Below, one piece after another: positions 21,549 through 33,004 of a stretch of 64,000 nt of DNA; position 1 is the first letter of the stretch; every line of letters begins with the position of its first letter. A model generated the notes under the pieces. The model was not told the origin of the DNA and ran no database searches. It saw only the letters and a list, made by a program, of their open reading frames with translations. Source of the stretch: Branchiostoma floridae (taxonomy: Eukaryota > Chordata > Leptocardii > Amphioxiformes > Branchiostomatidae); contig NC_049997.1 in NCBI RefSeq assembly GCF_000003815.2, positions 5,530,776 to 5,594,775 on the forward strand, read 5' to 3'. A program made the position numbers and the translations under genes.

Positions 21549-22719
21549 CCTTGAAATAGTTGAACTGTAATTTCCAACACCAAAATTGGACTCACCCAAA
21601 TTTTCGACTGTACAGCATCAGTCTTTGTCAAGGAATGAACAATCCACTGCTGTTGTGACAAGTTCACAGATCATCTAAACAGCCTTGATCCTGACATAAA
21701 GTTCACATTTGAGAAGGAATTAAAAAAGAGAACAGATCCTTAGCCTTTCTTGACACTTTGACAACAGTACAAGAAGACGGGTCCCTGCGAGTGACAATCT
21801 ACCGCAAACCTACTCATACTGATCAATATTTGAACTTCCAGTCGGAACATCCGTTAGAACACAAACTAAGTGTTGTACGTACCCTTTTCCACAGGGCGGA
21901 AACAGTGATAACTGACCCTCAAGACAAACAGAAGGAGAAACTTCACATTACCCAGGCGTTGAAAACGTGCGGATACCCCACATGGGCCATAGAGAAGGCT
22001 ACAGCACCCAAACCCCCATCACCCAGTGATACTACACAGAACAACGCCAGCAGAGGGAAAAACAGGGGAATTGTTGTGCTTCCTTACGTGAAAGGTGTAT
22101 CTGAAGGACTTAGAAGAATCTTCACCTCACATGGGATAAAAACCTGTTTCAGGCCGGCGAATACTCTGCGCAACATCCTTGTAGCACCTAAAGACAAAAC
22201 CCCTAAAGAACAAAAGTGTGGTGTCATCTATCATATTAAGTGCCAAGGACAGAACATCAGGGGCCCTTGTACAGAATCCTATATTGGGGAGACTGAGAGA
22301 TCACTTAAGACCAGGTTCCTTGAGCACAAACGCCCGAGTTCAAAAACCTCAGAAGTTTCCCAACATATACACATAGAATCGCCGGGTCATTCAGTGTCAC
22401 TAGACAAAGTTGAAATTTTGGACACAGAACCAGACTTTTTCGCCAGAGGGATTAAAGAAGCAATCTACATCCGGGCTCTACAACCATCCCTGAACAGAGA
22501 CGGTGGGCGCCATAGACTTCCTGCAACCTATAATCCACTGCTTACTGAGTCACGTGTTCTATCTACATAACGTGACGTCACAACAGCAGTGGATTGTTCA
22601 TTCCTTGACAAAGACTGATGCTGTACAGTCGAAAATTTGGGTGAGTCCAATTTTGGTGTTGGAAATTACAGTTCAACTATTTCAAGAATGACTTGTACCA
22701 ACACAGATGAACTTTCAAG
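21549..22719 (+). mobile_element. Truncated Penelope-like element with inverted terminal repeats
   Basis: A 1.17 kb insertion flanked by a perfect 15-bp target duplication TTAATGTCAGTTCTA (21534-21548 and 22720-22734). About 110 bp at the left (21551-21659) are the inverse complement of 22577-22686, almost perfectly. Between them lie the C-terminal end of the reverse transcriptase and a GIY-YIG endonuclease. An inverted copy of the 3' sequence at the 5' side of a 5'-truncated element is a Penelope-like arrangement. Gene B has an uninterrupted homologous site near 52110-52140. Confidence 0.9.
21662..22570 (+). pseudogene. Penelope-like RT C-terminus plus GIY-YIG endonuclease
   Basis: The open frame from about 21758 encodes a thumb-region segment (GSLRVTIYRKPTHTDQYLNF, then HPLEHKLSVVRTLFHRAE). 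It then has a linker and a GIY-YIG nuclease (GVIYHIKC..., SYIGETERSLKTRFLEHKR, closing EAIYIRALQPSLNRDGG). The preceding 21662-21745 encodes the adjoining RT segment (LNSLDPDIKFTFEKELKKRT) in another frame, so one frameshift near 21740 separates them. The catalytic RT motifs are absent through 5' truncation. GIY-YIG nucleases nick the insertion site in this class. There is no usual ATG; not autonomous. Confidence 0.85.
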
Positions 22720-22734
22720 TTAATGTCAGTTCTA

Positions 22735-25660
22735 GTTCACCTTTATTTGGGGGTAACATCCGTCAGCAGGGTATTTGGGGATAGTCAATGGGAGGTGGTT
22801 TCAAGTTGCAATATTTTGAAAATATTGCAGTTTGAAACCACTGTATGCCAACTTGATATCCATATATACCCTACTTGAAATACAACTGATTTAGGTTACC
22901 CTACGGATAAAAGTGAACTGATGTTATATGTTACATGAAACTGTTCTCATGGGCCTCATTGAAAACCAATGTCATGCCACTGACTGAATTAAACAGAAAT
23001 GAATGAATATGATCAGTCTTGTTCTGAATTACTTCAATAAACTCTCTGCTGTTGTCAGGATCAGTACTCTCTCTACCATTCACTTTCTAAGCGACATGGC
23101 AACTATAACTTACACTATGTGGGTAAGCAGGACTGAAAAGCTATAATGACCCCTGGTGACCTTACGTGGGACCACCCAACAAGATTAGCTGATTCCGTGG
23201 CATTTTCAATATTAAGCCTGAAGTTGTTAAAGAAAGGAACATAAGTATTTCTTAAGCTGATCTTCTGGTTGGAAAATTAGAAAGGGAAATATTTTGCTAC
23301 TCTAGTCTGACTTGACTGACTTTCTTATGCCCAATAATAATTTCTTTCCTGTTTCTCGCTCATGCACACTCCTGAGCGCTGTAGTGCATTCAGAAGCAGT
23401 AGATTTTAGTACCGACCCAAACATGAACTGATCTAAATCAAAACAATACTGAAACACTCACAGATCCTCAGATGACTTTCAGCAAGTCACAACCCCAGGA
23501 CTGTACCTCTGGTGCCGTAAAAACAACAGTCTGAAGGTGAAGAACGCTGTTTCAGTCTTCGCGCCATCAAAGGGGGAAGTCAAAGGTCACTAGACGAGTC
23601 CATCTGGAAGGGATGGAGACGACGAGGTAAACAAAAGCAGATGTTGTTAGTCTTTAAATTGAAGATGAATCCAACCAAAAAGTTGAAAGCTGTGAGATTT
23701 TAAGGTTCATTTAGATAAGAAAAATAGACAACAAGACGTGGTATCCAGCATTCGGTCCAGAGGCTGTCGTTTTCACAATTCTGTACTCTTAGCTTCTACT
23801 TGTATTTCAGTAACGTTAACGTTACAGTACATAGAGTGCCGCATCACTTTGGTAATTTTGCTAGACATCAATATGTAAATTTGCCATCAACAGACTTGGA
23901 ACAAATGTGGAATGTAATCACGTGCACTTAAGTTATTTTTTCAATTGAATAACAGGCCATAAAGTGCTTCCATTTGATGGCAGTTCAGCACCAAGGATAG
24001 TGTTGGTATTTCTGAACTGAGAAAACAAAGAAGGAAGAAAAACCTAAGAGATGGGAAATACTAGCTTGAACCTAACACAAACATTTTGGGAATAAAGAAG
24101 AAAATGTCTCTGTCCATATAAAACTATGGGTATTTTTTTAAATTTTGACCCAGTGAATATCCTCGGATTTGCTGTCTGATCTGGTAACAGAACCGTGTGT
24201 TATTTCCAAAATAGAAATATTTACCATTAAAACTACGGTTGAACCTAAAATCTATTAGCCAAGTTTTCAAACGGTCATTATATTGGGTACTTCCAAACGT
24301 TGTGATCATTGTGAGCCGGTGGGTGACAAGGGATACATATCAAACTAGAAAGGCCGACATTTGCTTAAGAGCAAATACAGCATATTTCAGCCATACCCCT
24401 TCCCATGCAACATTGGACTGTTCCAAATCACCCCTGCGCAAAAATGGAACATCCTCTTAACAGTACATTATCCCCCAAAGTGGACTGGTATTGTGAATTG
24501 ATTCCAGGTAAAAACAGAACTTGCTTCTATTTTTCAGAAAATGACAATAATCACACCTTCCATTCAGAAAATTTTCATCATGACTGAAAATTGTTGAATG
24601 ACTTCATGTAATGTCATTAACAATTTTCAGTACGATAACTAGGTGTAAGTTTAAAAAAGTATAAGCTCCTTGTGACGTGGGTACATTTATTATTGCAGTG
24701 AACTTTTTTTATTCAAGTAGGGCATACGATTTAATAATTATCAAGCAGGTGCAGGTACTGTAGGAGCGTTTGCTTTCTTCAAGCTGTAAAACTGTTAAAC
24801 TGTTTTACTTTGTATGCAATCAGCCATCGAGCCTATTCTTATTTTAGTTTAACAACTTCCTGCCAGACCCGGAAGATACGATTGAACCTTGTTCGAGGAT
24901 TTATTTTCGTCTGTCTGGTCAGTCTGTTCATACCCTGGCGCTGAGAGTGTTTTATTGGGCTGAAACTCTGGCAGTTTAAAGTTACTTACAATTTAAATGT
25001 TCAAGGTTTATGTCAAACAACAACAGCACTAGGAAATGTGGCCACTATAGACAGGTGGTCACTATAGAGAAAATGCTGATCTATTGACTAGGAGCCATAC
25101 GTTACACATGATCATTAATCATATAAACATTGCACAGGTAAGCCAATTGTTTAGATGTACAATTAAGTTCGTATAATTCTGAAGAGAAATATTGATGAGA
25201 AAATAATCATTCTCGCCACTGTCTAACTTATAATTACGTATCAAAACTAAACAAAGATTTTCTAACTAACGCACCTTTCACTGCATGAAAACCGCTTTTT
25301 AAGCTCTCTTAAAGTGTGCTTAAGGGTGCCGTATTGGCATTCTTTAAGTTACTTTACGCAATGCTTACGCCTTTTTCGCCGACTTCATCAAAGGACCGCC
25401 GGCTATCAATCAAACACGGCTGTTGATTAGACTTAGAGTTTCAAACAGTCATGTGCTGTGTGCCAGTTGACAGCGAACTTCATGCTACGTGATGTTTTAC
25501 ATTGCTTGGACCTTCTTTCCTACAGCGGTGCTTCTACAAAATATTTAGACTGTAACACTGAGTCCCACATGTTTTATAGAATAGAATTTGACGCAGAACA
25601 GCGTTTTTTGCTGGGTATTTTTCTTGAAACATATTCGTGGGAATATCAGCGAGGCGGCGA
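22735..25660. other. Intergenic region downstream of gene A
   Basis: I find no gene. Positions 22740-24120 align with 52150-53570 after gene B (for example GTTAACGTTACAGTACATAGAGTGCCGCATCAC-type sequence at 23816 and 53254), so this flank was duplicated with the genes. A conserved hairpin lies at 22796-22840. Positions 24600-25660 are A/T-rich; a short ORF at 25458-25703 is not supported by anything else. Confidence 0.55.
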
Positions 25661-25664
25661 CGTA

Positions 25665-27000
25665 GGGATATCAGACCGTCAACAAAAGTCGCACGGCGGC
25701 TAACGGCGCATCGAAGATACTAGCGCTATAAATAAGCGCTTCAACTAAGGATGGCAACCCGTACAATATTTTTGTATACTGTTGAGCTAAGTAAAGTTTG
25801 TTGTTTATGAGGTTTTAGTTGTCTTTGAAGCTTTGACCCGAAATATTTTAAAGTCAAACTGCTGAAGAGAAGTAAGTGACTGCTACGATTATCGTAGATA
25901 TGGCCCTAAAAAAACTGATAAAAGAAGCCTTCTCAATAGTCTAAAATGCAAGAGCTTCCGGGGGGGCTTCGCCCACCTGGGTCCCCCCCCACAGTGGCCC
26001 TGCCCCTGGACCCCGCCAGGGACATTCGGCGGCCCCCGGACCCCTGTCCGACGCTTTGAAAAAATCCTGGCGAGAAGTCTGTACGGCCTGAGTCTTCAAA
26101 TTAACGTATTGTGTGGTCCCGCTTATGAATATTAATTAGCCTTCGCTTTCCTCTTCGCTGATTGGCTGAACCATTAATTGAATTAACTCTTCCTGCCGGC
26201 TAGACGCAGGTGCAGATGTCGGCTCTGTGGGGTGAACGTCCGAAAGGTCATGGCATGGAGAACAAAAGAAAACCAATTTCCCCTAAAAAAGTGCTGTAAT
26301 TAAGCCTTTTACAGTACTTTATGCCAAAAATTTTACTTGGATCATTTTACCAACTATCTTATGCCTATCTATACCAAATGTTACTCATACCAGGGTACAG
26401 GGGTGCAAAATATACCGTTATAAGACCGTCAACAACAGTCGCACGGAGCTAACAGCGCAGCGAAAATACCATCGCTAGCGTTTCAACTTCGGATAACAAG
26501 TTATAAGTACTGTTGAACTCAGTAACGTTAAAGTTTGTTTTTAGTTGCCTTTGACGGTTTGACCTGAAATAGTGTTACGCTAAACTCCTGAAGAGAAGTT
26601 AAGTGACTGCTGCGATTATCATAGATATGCCCCTAAGAACTGATACAATATAAAGCCTTCTGAATAGTGTAAAATGCGAGAGCCTTAGGCGGGCTTCGCT
26701 CCCCCTGGCGGGAACACTGCTATATACGGGATCATGAGGCCCCGCTTATGAATATTAATTAGCCTTTGGCCTCCTCTTCGCTGATTGGCTAGGTCTTTGA
26801 TTCAATTAACTCTCCGGCTGACGCGCACAGGTGTGGCTCTGTGCGGGGTCACGGAAGGTCACGTCAGGAGGCCAAAGGAAAACAAATTTCCCCTCAGAAA
26901 AGTGCCAAAATTAATCATTTTAAAGTTGTTTATGTCAAAAATTTGACTTGAATCTTGTTACCAAGTATCTAATGCCTATCTATACCAAATTTCAGGTCAT
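25665..27000. repeat. Two diverged ~750-bp tandem copies
   Basis: Segment 25665-26390 recurs at about 26420-27000. Matching landmarks include GACCGTCAACAAAAGTCGCACGG versus GACCGTCAACAACAGTCGCACGG, TGAAGAGAAGTAAGTGACTGCT, and GCTTATGAATATTAATTAGCC. The first copy has an extra G/C-rich block (25950-26060). Both contain TTCGCTGATTGGCT. No coding frame. Confidence 0.7.
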
Positions 27001-27004
27001 TTAA

Positions 27005-27520
27005 TTGTAATACCAGGGTACAGGAGCCAAAAGTGTCCTTTTTTGGTCAAAAATTGCAAAAATAAGCATTTTGTTGCACTGTACACCAAAAGTGTTATTG
27101 AATTTATATGAAGGTATTATCAAGGCACATCTCTGTCAAATTTCAGCTCATTTGGTTGTAATACCAGGGTACAGGGGCCAAAAGTGTCCTTTTTTTGTCA
27201 AAAATTGGTCGAAAAATCGCAAAAATAAGCATTTTGTTGTACTGTATACCAAAAGTGTTATTGAATTTATATGGGGGCATTATCAAGGCACATCTCTGTC
27301 AAATTTCAGCTCATTTGGTTGTAATACCAGGGTACAGGGGCCAAAAGTGTCCTTTTTTGGTCAAAAATTGGTCAAAAAATCGCAAAAATAAGCATTTTGT
27401 TGTACTGTACACCAAAAGTGTTATCGAATTTATATGGGGGCATTATCAAGGCACATCTCTGTCAAATTTCAGCTCATTTGGTTGTAATACCAGGGTACAG
27501 GGGCCAAAATATACAGTTTT
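27005..27520. repeat. Tandem repeat, ~151-164 bp unit
   Basis: About three and a third head-to-tail units starting at CCAAAAGTGTCC (27028, 27179, 27342, partial at 27504). Each runs through GCATTTTGTTG..., ACCAAAAGTGTTAT, CATTATCAAGGCACATCTCTG and TCATTTGGTTGTAATACCAGGGTACAGG. The overlapping ORFs repeat the same peptide and follow from the repeat. Confidence 0.85.
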
Positions 27521-27639
27521 GGTCTAAAATTGACCAAAAAAATCTCAATAAAATCATTTTAGAGGCAGATATGAAAAAACGGAGAAAAAAGCATCAAGGT
27601 ATTGGCCCATTCTACCCCTGTGCCAAATTTCAGGTCATT

Positions 27640-28051
27640 CGGTCCAGGAACGGCGGAGATGAATCACTTTGAAGATTTGACAGGAGAAAGAAAGAAGAAA
27701 GAAACATTTCGAATACAATATATTTCACCATACTATGTATGGCTGAAATATAATTACTTCATTGAGAAAACAAGATTTTATATGGATCAAAAGCGACTTC
27801 TATTAATCCATGTCAGTACTGCAGCAAGGGTTTACACTTGCTGCAATAATATCTCAGTTCGCTAGATGTCATCCTTGTTCTACCATGTACACCAATGACT
27901 GAAGCAACATCACTGTCTCTTGGAGCAGACGGATATTGATCAGAACGGAAATTTTAAAGGCTACTGAAGAATACGGAGTAGAGAATAACATGAGCTACGG
28001 TAAGAAATTGTGCAATTGTTTCTGTTTTCTAAGCTAAAAGTACGTATTTGT
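27640..28051. other. Conserved intergenic block; possible first exon of the Ras-like gene
   Basis: Positions 27750-27960 align with 53775-53995 downstream of gene B. At 27990 ATGAGCTACG is followed by a good donor (GTAAGAAA), so this could be the first coding exon of the Ras-like locus further right. The matching ATG is not preserved at 53995-54010. Weak inference only. Confidence 0.3.
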
Positions 28052-28274
28052 TAGCCTCTACCATGCTCCTGTGATCGGTGGTCTAATAGTAGAAACTGGA
28101 CAAATAGAGTCAATAGTTACGCTAGGGGAGTTGGTCGGCCAGAGGACTCATTTCTCTTCTCGCGTATTGAGGAAATTAGTCCTCTGGCCGGTCGACTCCC
28201 CTAGCGTACTAGTGACGCCTATTTGTCCAATTTCTACTGTAACACCTCTGATCTGCGAAGCCTGGTAGAGGCTA
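28052..28274. mobile_element. Palindromic fold-back element
   Basis: About 220 bp. TAGCCTCTACCA at the left is matched by TGGTAGAGGCTA at the right. Inside, AAACTGGACAAATAG and ACGCTAGGGGAG...GGCCAGAGGAC are mirrored by GTCCTCTGGCC...CTCCCCTAGCGT and CTATTTGTCCAATTT. It codes for nothing; a MITE of uncertain superfamily, absent from the B/C interval. Confidence 0.8.
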
Positions 28275-29261
28275 CGTATCTGTGAACATGATCTCATGTA
28301 GCTACAAAACCCTTTCTGTTATTGTCTGTGACCCCACAATACTCACAATGAAGTGTTTCTCAATGTGTATTAAATCTATGTATATAATCACAAAAGCATA
28401 CAAATACAATCAAGGTCTTTATTCATTGTGATACAGTATTATATGGTTGCACTCCGGGCTCCGGGTAACCTCCATGATGAAACAACATGATAGCAAAGAT
28501 AGAGTAGTAATAAAGAAGTAGAGAAATAAAGATACATCGAAATCAAATTATACAGCCTACAATATTTGACAAAAGCTATATTGTGAAATATACGTCCCAA
28601 TTCCCAACTTTCAACAACAGAAGTTTTGAATCATTGTTTTGAAACGCCGAGTATAAAATTTGACAATTCATCAATATTTACAAGAAAATACAGGTCTGCA
28701 ACCTTAGACATCAAAATTAAACATCGCCGTTGAAACCTGTAACGACAAAGGTTCAATCTCTCGTCGGGTTCAAGCGTTGATTTTGTAAAACACTAAAATA
28801 TTGGATTATCTCATTGCATAAATACCCAATACCAATCATCCGTGAAATCTTTAAATCATAGGATTTACATTGATTTACCATACAGAGCAACAGAGTCACC
28901 CTATGATCTATGTATTGTCACGGTGGACGGATGACACTACATCTTGTACGTCTGTATTGTTATGTACTGAATAAGTATAAACTATGCATGGTAACGTCGG
29001 TACGTCAATGAAACTGGGTGATAAATGTGTCCAAACAGCTTAGTGAAATATCTACCAGTTAAAACACCATCACAACAACCCATACACATGGAAAATGTTG
29101 AAAAAGTATTACGGGAGGTTTTCTATCTTTCCTTGTCCAGCAAGAGTTCAGTCCTATATACAAGGTAAGATGTGATTTTATTTACAATGTTTCTTGTCTA
29201 TGACGGTGATCTGTTGTTGAAAGATAGGAGTTAAACAAGTCTAGTGTACGTCTCTAGAAGT
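28275..29261. other. Intergenic region
   Basis: I see no gene. Parts align with 54950-55555 (AATATTGGAATATCTTATTGC-like, TCCTTGTCCAGCAAGAGTT). This could be the 3' UTR side of the tentative minus-strand exon next to it. Confidence 0.4.
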
Positions 29262-29755
29262 CTATGTGCCCTGTAAACAATACATTAAGAGGAGTTTCGA
29301 GTTCAGATTATAGCTGGTCATCATCAGCGCTGTGGTGGCGTTTGGAGACGACTCGTCCACGTTTCTTCTCGGAACGAGGATCAGCTGGTCATCATCAGCG
29401 CTGTGATGGCGTTTGGAGACGACTCGTCCACGTTTCTTCTCGGAACGAGGATCAGCTGGTCATCATCAGCGCTGTGGTGGCGTTTGGAGACGACTCGTCC
29501 ACGTTTCTTCTCGGAACGAGGATCAGCTGGTCATCATCTGCGCTGTGGTGGCGTTTGGAGACGACTCGGCCACGTTTCTTCTCGGAACGAGGATCATCTG
29601 GTCATCATCAGGGCTGTGGCCGGGCGTTTGGAGACGACTCGTCCACGTTTCTTCTCGGAACGAGGATCAGCTGGTCACCATCAGCGCTGTGGTGGCGTTT
29701 GGAGACGACTCGTCCACGTTTCTTCTCGGAACGAGGATCAGCTGGTCATCATCTG
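29262..29755 (-). repeat. Six 71-bp tandem repeats over a putative minus-strand terminal exon
   Basis: The 71-bp unit (starting GCTGGTCATCATCAGCGCTG on plus) occurs six times from 29313. The matching region at 55611-55690 has a single unit. Read on the minus strand, the single-copy version is an open terminal exon. Here the frame MTSYNLNSKLLLMYCLQGT-stop (29262-29321) is preserved, but because 71 is not a multiple of three the repeats shift frame. The long plus-strand ORFs across it follow from the repeat. Confidence 0.7.
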
Positions 29756-29977
29756 TGTAATGCGGAACACACGTCAAACTTATACCATGACTCCTTGTGG
29801 ATATTTTTAAATTAATAAAAGAAACATTTGTGATCATATACAATGTACTTTATACGTTTAAGTTTATCCGTCACTTCATTCTATCAGCTATGGAGAAGAA
29901 AGGAAAGGGTACTTGTTACATCACCAAGGTATGAGTGATTCAATAAAGAAATTCTTGAGAAATCTTAAGATACTTAC

Positions 29978-30023
29978 CAGAACTCGCGCCACGGAGGCGA
30001 GCAGGGCGTCTTCAGATGTGTTC
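29978..30023 (-). CDS. Possible 46-nt minus-strand exon
   Basis: On the minus strand a pyrimidine tract and acceptor (TTTGTTTACTCCAG) precede 46 nt ending in a perfect donor (CTG/GTAAGTATC). The only open frame reads NTSEDALLASVARVL and ends at a codon boundary, matching the phase of the putative terminal exon at 55559-55690. Support is splice-site quality and phase only; function unknown. Confidence 0.3.
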
Positions 30024-30194
30024 CTGGAGTAAACAAACAAAGAAACAAACATTGATGAGACAGGTTTACGCTCAGTCAGAGTTAAGGGAAAATCTGATAA
30101 CGGTAAAAAAAGGCTTCAAACATCTGCTTGGGGGTAAAAGTAAATTGAGTCTGAGTAGAAAAGTACATCTACGCTAATTACTAAGCATATCTTC

Positions 30195-31524
30195 GGAGGC
30201 TAAACCTTTACGTTTTCCTAGCTGCCAATTTCCAGGAAGACGCCTTCATCACAGCAGACTGCATCAACGACCAGTGCAGCTTCTACGAGATCATTGTATT
30301 TTTGTATGATCATACAGGGTTTTTGACATACATATATAGACTATCACTGGCTTCTTGAGAATCTAAGAGGGATATTTGATTTTCTTTCTTGATGTTAAGA
30401 AGGATCCCCAGTCACCGAACCGTGAGGAGAGGTTCCGGTGGCGAGACGCCTTCATCATCGCGTACTGCATCAACGATCAGTGCAGCTTCTACGAGACAAT
30501 TGAATTTTTCTTATGATCATTAGAGTTTTTGACATACATGTATAGACTATCTGATTCACTGGCTTCTCGAGAATCTAAGAGGGATATTTGATTTTCTTTC
30601 TTGATGTTAAGGAGGACCCCAGTCGCCGAACCTTGAGGAAAAGATCCGGTGGGGGGACGCCTTCATCATCGCGTACTGTATCGACGATCAGTGCAGCATC
30701 TACGAGATCATTGTATTTTTGTATGATCATACAGGGTTTTTGACATACATATATAGACTATCACTGGCTTCCCGAGAATCTAAGAGGGATATTTGATTTT
30801 CTTTCTTGATGTTAAGGAGGACCCAGTCACCGATCCGTGAGGAGAAGATCCGGTGCCATCATCATCGCGTACTGTATCAACGACCAGTGCAACTTCGACG
30901 AGAGCAATGTATTTTTCTTATGATCATTAGGGATTTTGACATCCATGTATAGACTATCAATGGTTTCTCGAGAATTTAAGAGGGATATTTGATTTTCTTT
31001 CTTGGTGTTAAGGAGGACCCCCAGTCGACGAATCTTGAGAAGATCCGGTGGGGGGACGCCTTTATCATCGTGCACTGCATCAACGACCAGTGCAGCTTCT
31101 ACGAGATCACTGTATTTTTCTTATGATCATTAGAGTTTTTGCCATACATGTATAGACTATCTGATTCACTGGCTTCTCAAGAATCTAAGAGGGATGTTTG
31201 ATTTTCTTTCTTGATGTTAAGGAGGATCCCCAGTCGCCGAACCGTGAGGAGAAGATGCGGTGAGGAGACGCCTTCATCATCGCGTACTGTATCAACGACC
31301 AGTGCAGCTTCTACGAGATCACTGTATTTTTTATGATCATTAGGGTTTTTGACATACATGTAAAGACTATCACTGGCTTCTCGAGAATCTAAGAGGGATA
31401 TTTTATTTTCCTTCTTGATGTTAAGGAGGATCCCCAGTCGCCGAAACTTGAGGAGAAGATCCGTTGGGGGGACGCGTTCATCATCGCGTAATGTATCAAC
31501 GACCAGTGCAGCTTCGACGAGATC
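30195..31524 (+). repeat. Seven tandem copies of a Ras-like exon start, ~205-bp period
   Basis: Each unit carries an intron end (TTTCTTTCTTGATGTTAAG) and then about 100 bp of exon. The exon reads in the better copies as EDPQSPNREEKIRWGDAFII, then AYCINDQCSFYEI. Copies of CAGTGCA(G/A)C lie near 30280, 30480, 30690, 30890, 31090, 31300 and 31505. The peptide matches the segment just after the G3 motif in RERG/RASL-type Ras proteins (RWGEGFVLVYDITD-like). Copies differ by substitutions and small indels. Only the last continues into the rest of the exon. Confidence 0.8.
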
Positions 31525-31863
31525 ATGCGCTTCAAGTTCCTCATCAACCACACCAAGGGCTCGTCCGCGCACGCGCCGGAGGTGCACGTCATGGTGGTGG
31601 GCAACAAACGGGACCTCGAACTGGACAGTATGGTCAAGACTTCCGAGGGAGAGAAGATCGCCACCGCGCTTGGTTGCATGTTTCTGAAAAACCCCGCGAA
31701 GGAGTCTCATGAGGAAGTTAGAACTATGTTTGAGAAGTTGTACAAGAGGTTTAAGGCTTGTAAAGCGTTGAAACTGTCGCCCACTGCGAGTAGGAAGGTG
31801 ATGGACAAAGTTAGCATGTTTTCCTCCGGGTTAGGGAACCACGGCCGCCCGCTCAACAGATAG
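31418..31863 (+). pseudogene. C-terminal exon of a RERG-like Ras-family GTPase
   Basis: The frame from the acceptor near 31421 reads through RWGDAFIIA, a TAA stop (31488-31490), then CINDQCSFDEIMRFKFLINH and on to a stop at 31861-31863. The part after the stop carries the guanine-specificity G4 motif in VVGNKRDLE, a G5-like ALGCMF, and a C-terminal tail ending GNHGRPLNR with no CAAX box, as in the RERG group. The other six repeat copies have TAC or TGC-flanking sense codons at the TAA position, so this is a single-base nonsense change. G1-G3 exons (P-loop, switch I) were not found in the window. The B/C interval keeps only the 3' UTR part (about 56095-56160). Confidence 0.7.
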
Positions 31864-33004
31864 CAGAGCTTCGCAACGGACAGTAAGGAGATACGAATAT
31901 ATAGAAGTATATATAGAAGGAGAACATAGACGGATTGATAACCTTTTGTATGAAATATACCTTTTGTTGTACTAAGGTCCTGAGCGAGTATGAATACATA
32001 CCTTGCATATTTGTCCAAAGCTTTTGACCGAACATAAAATACGGGAAACGTGTTGTATATAAAACACTACGTGATTCTGATAACGACCTTACTGAAGTCC
32101 TGTGGAATGTACATTCAATGTATATTAAACATTTATTCAAGAATATTTGGTAGAATTTCACTCTGTTATCGTTTACACCTTATTCATTAGTGACATTTGC
32201 TCGTGGCGCTGTGTGGTAGTGAAGAAACAAAAGACAAGGGGATCTGGATAAACCTCGCAATATAGCAAGGGAACTACTACTAGTACTAGTACTACTACTA
32301 CTAAGAGTTCAGAGACCTCATATCTCCATGAAATAGTCCGATTATGTAAAGTACTATCACATTTACATAATCTATGCTTACTTATGTACACCTTTAAATA
32401 ACTTATGCCGATCCCAATGTTAATTGTCCAACAATATACCATTGAGAAGAATTATAGCACTTTTATATTAATTATGCAAAGTAGGGTCTAACTTGCATAA
32501 TTGTTATCTGTTAATGTTACACCAGCCACAAAGTACATATATTACAGGTATTGGAGTCGTATAATGGATAATGGAAACACTGCAAAATTTAATATAGATT
32601 TCATTAATTATGCAAATTAAGTGCCAGTTTGCTTAATCTGCATTTTAGGATCTACATCTCTGTCAAAGCTACCTACATACAAAATATCATCTAAATTTGT
32701 CGCTCCCTTGTTCAGTTATCCTCCTAAAATTTTGAAAAAAAACGCCCCTGCCGTTCCAGAGCAACCTGCTAAGGGACCCAAACATGCACCACCTATTCCT
32801 TACGTCATAAGCTATCTGCCACCAAAAAATCAAAACCACAGCACATCCAGTTCAAAAGATACAAAAAACTATTTTTGCTGCAGTACCAAGGTCACATACC
32901 AGGGGGCCCAAGATTGACCTTGACCTTTGTCTTCCTAATACCTACTTAGTACATAACAAATATCATCGTAATCCATCTAGAGGTTCTTGAGTTATGCTGA
33001 CCAC
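31864..33004. other. 3' flank of the Ras-like locus and inserted repeats
   Basis: Positions 31838-32160 align with 56099-56420 in the B/C interval. From about 32280 to 33530 there is extra DNA not present at 56975, starting in a short ACTACTAGT-rich stretch. It holds an interspersed-repeat copy (32450-33000, with ATTATGCAAATTAAG-type blocks) and the hAT-like MITE. No gene. Confidence 0.55.

Noticed and set aside
27071-27527. Overlapping ORFs with repeated HLVVIPGYRGQK
   Set aside because: Caused by the ~160-bp tandem repeat; no start, splice or domain evidence.
29264-29815. 183-residue plus-strand ORF with repeated LETTRPRFFSERG
   Set aside because: Product of the 71-bp tandem repeat; three overlapping frames give the same peptide and there is no conservation in the single-copy region.
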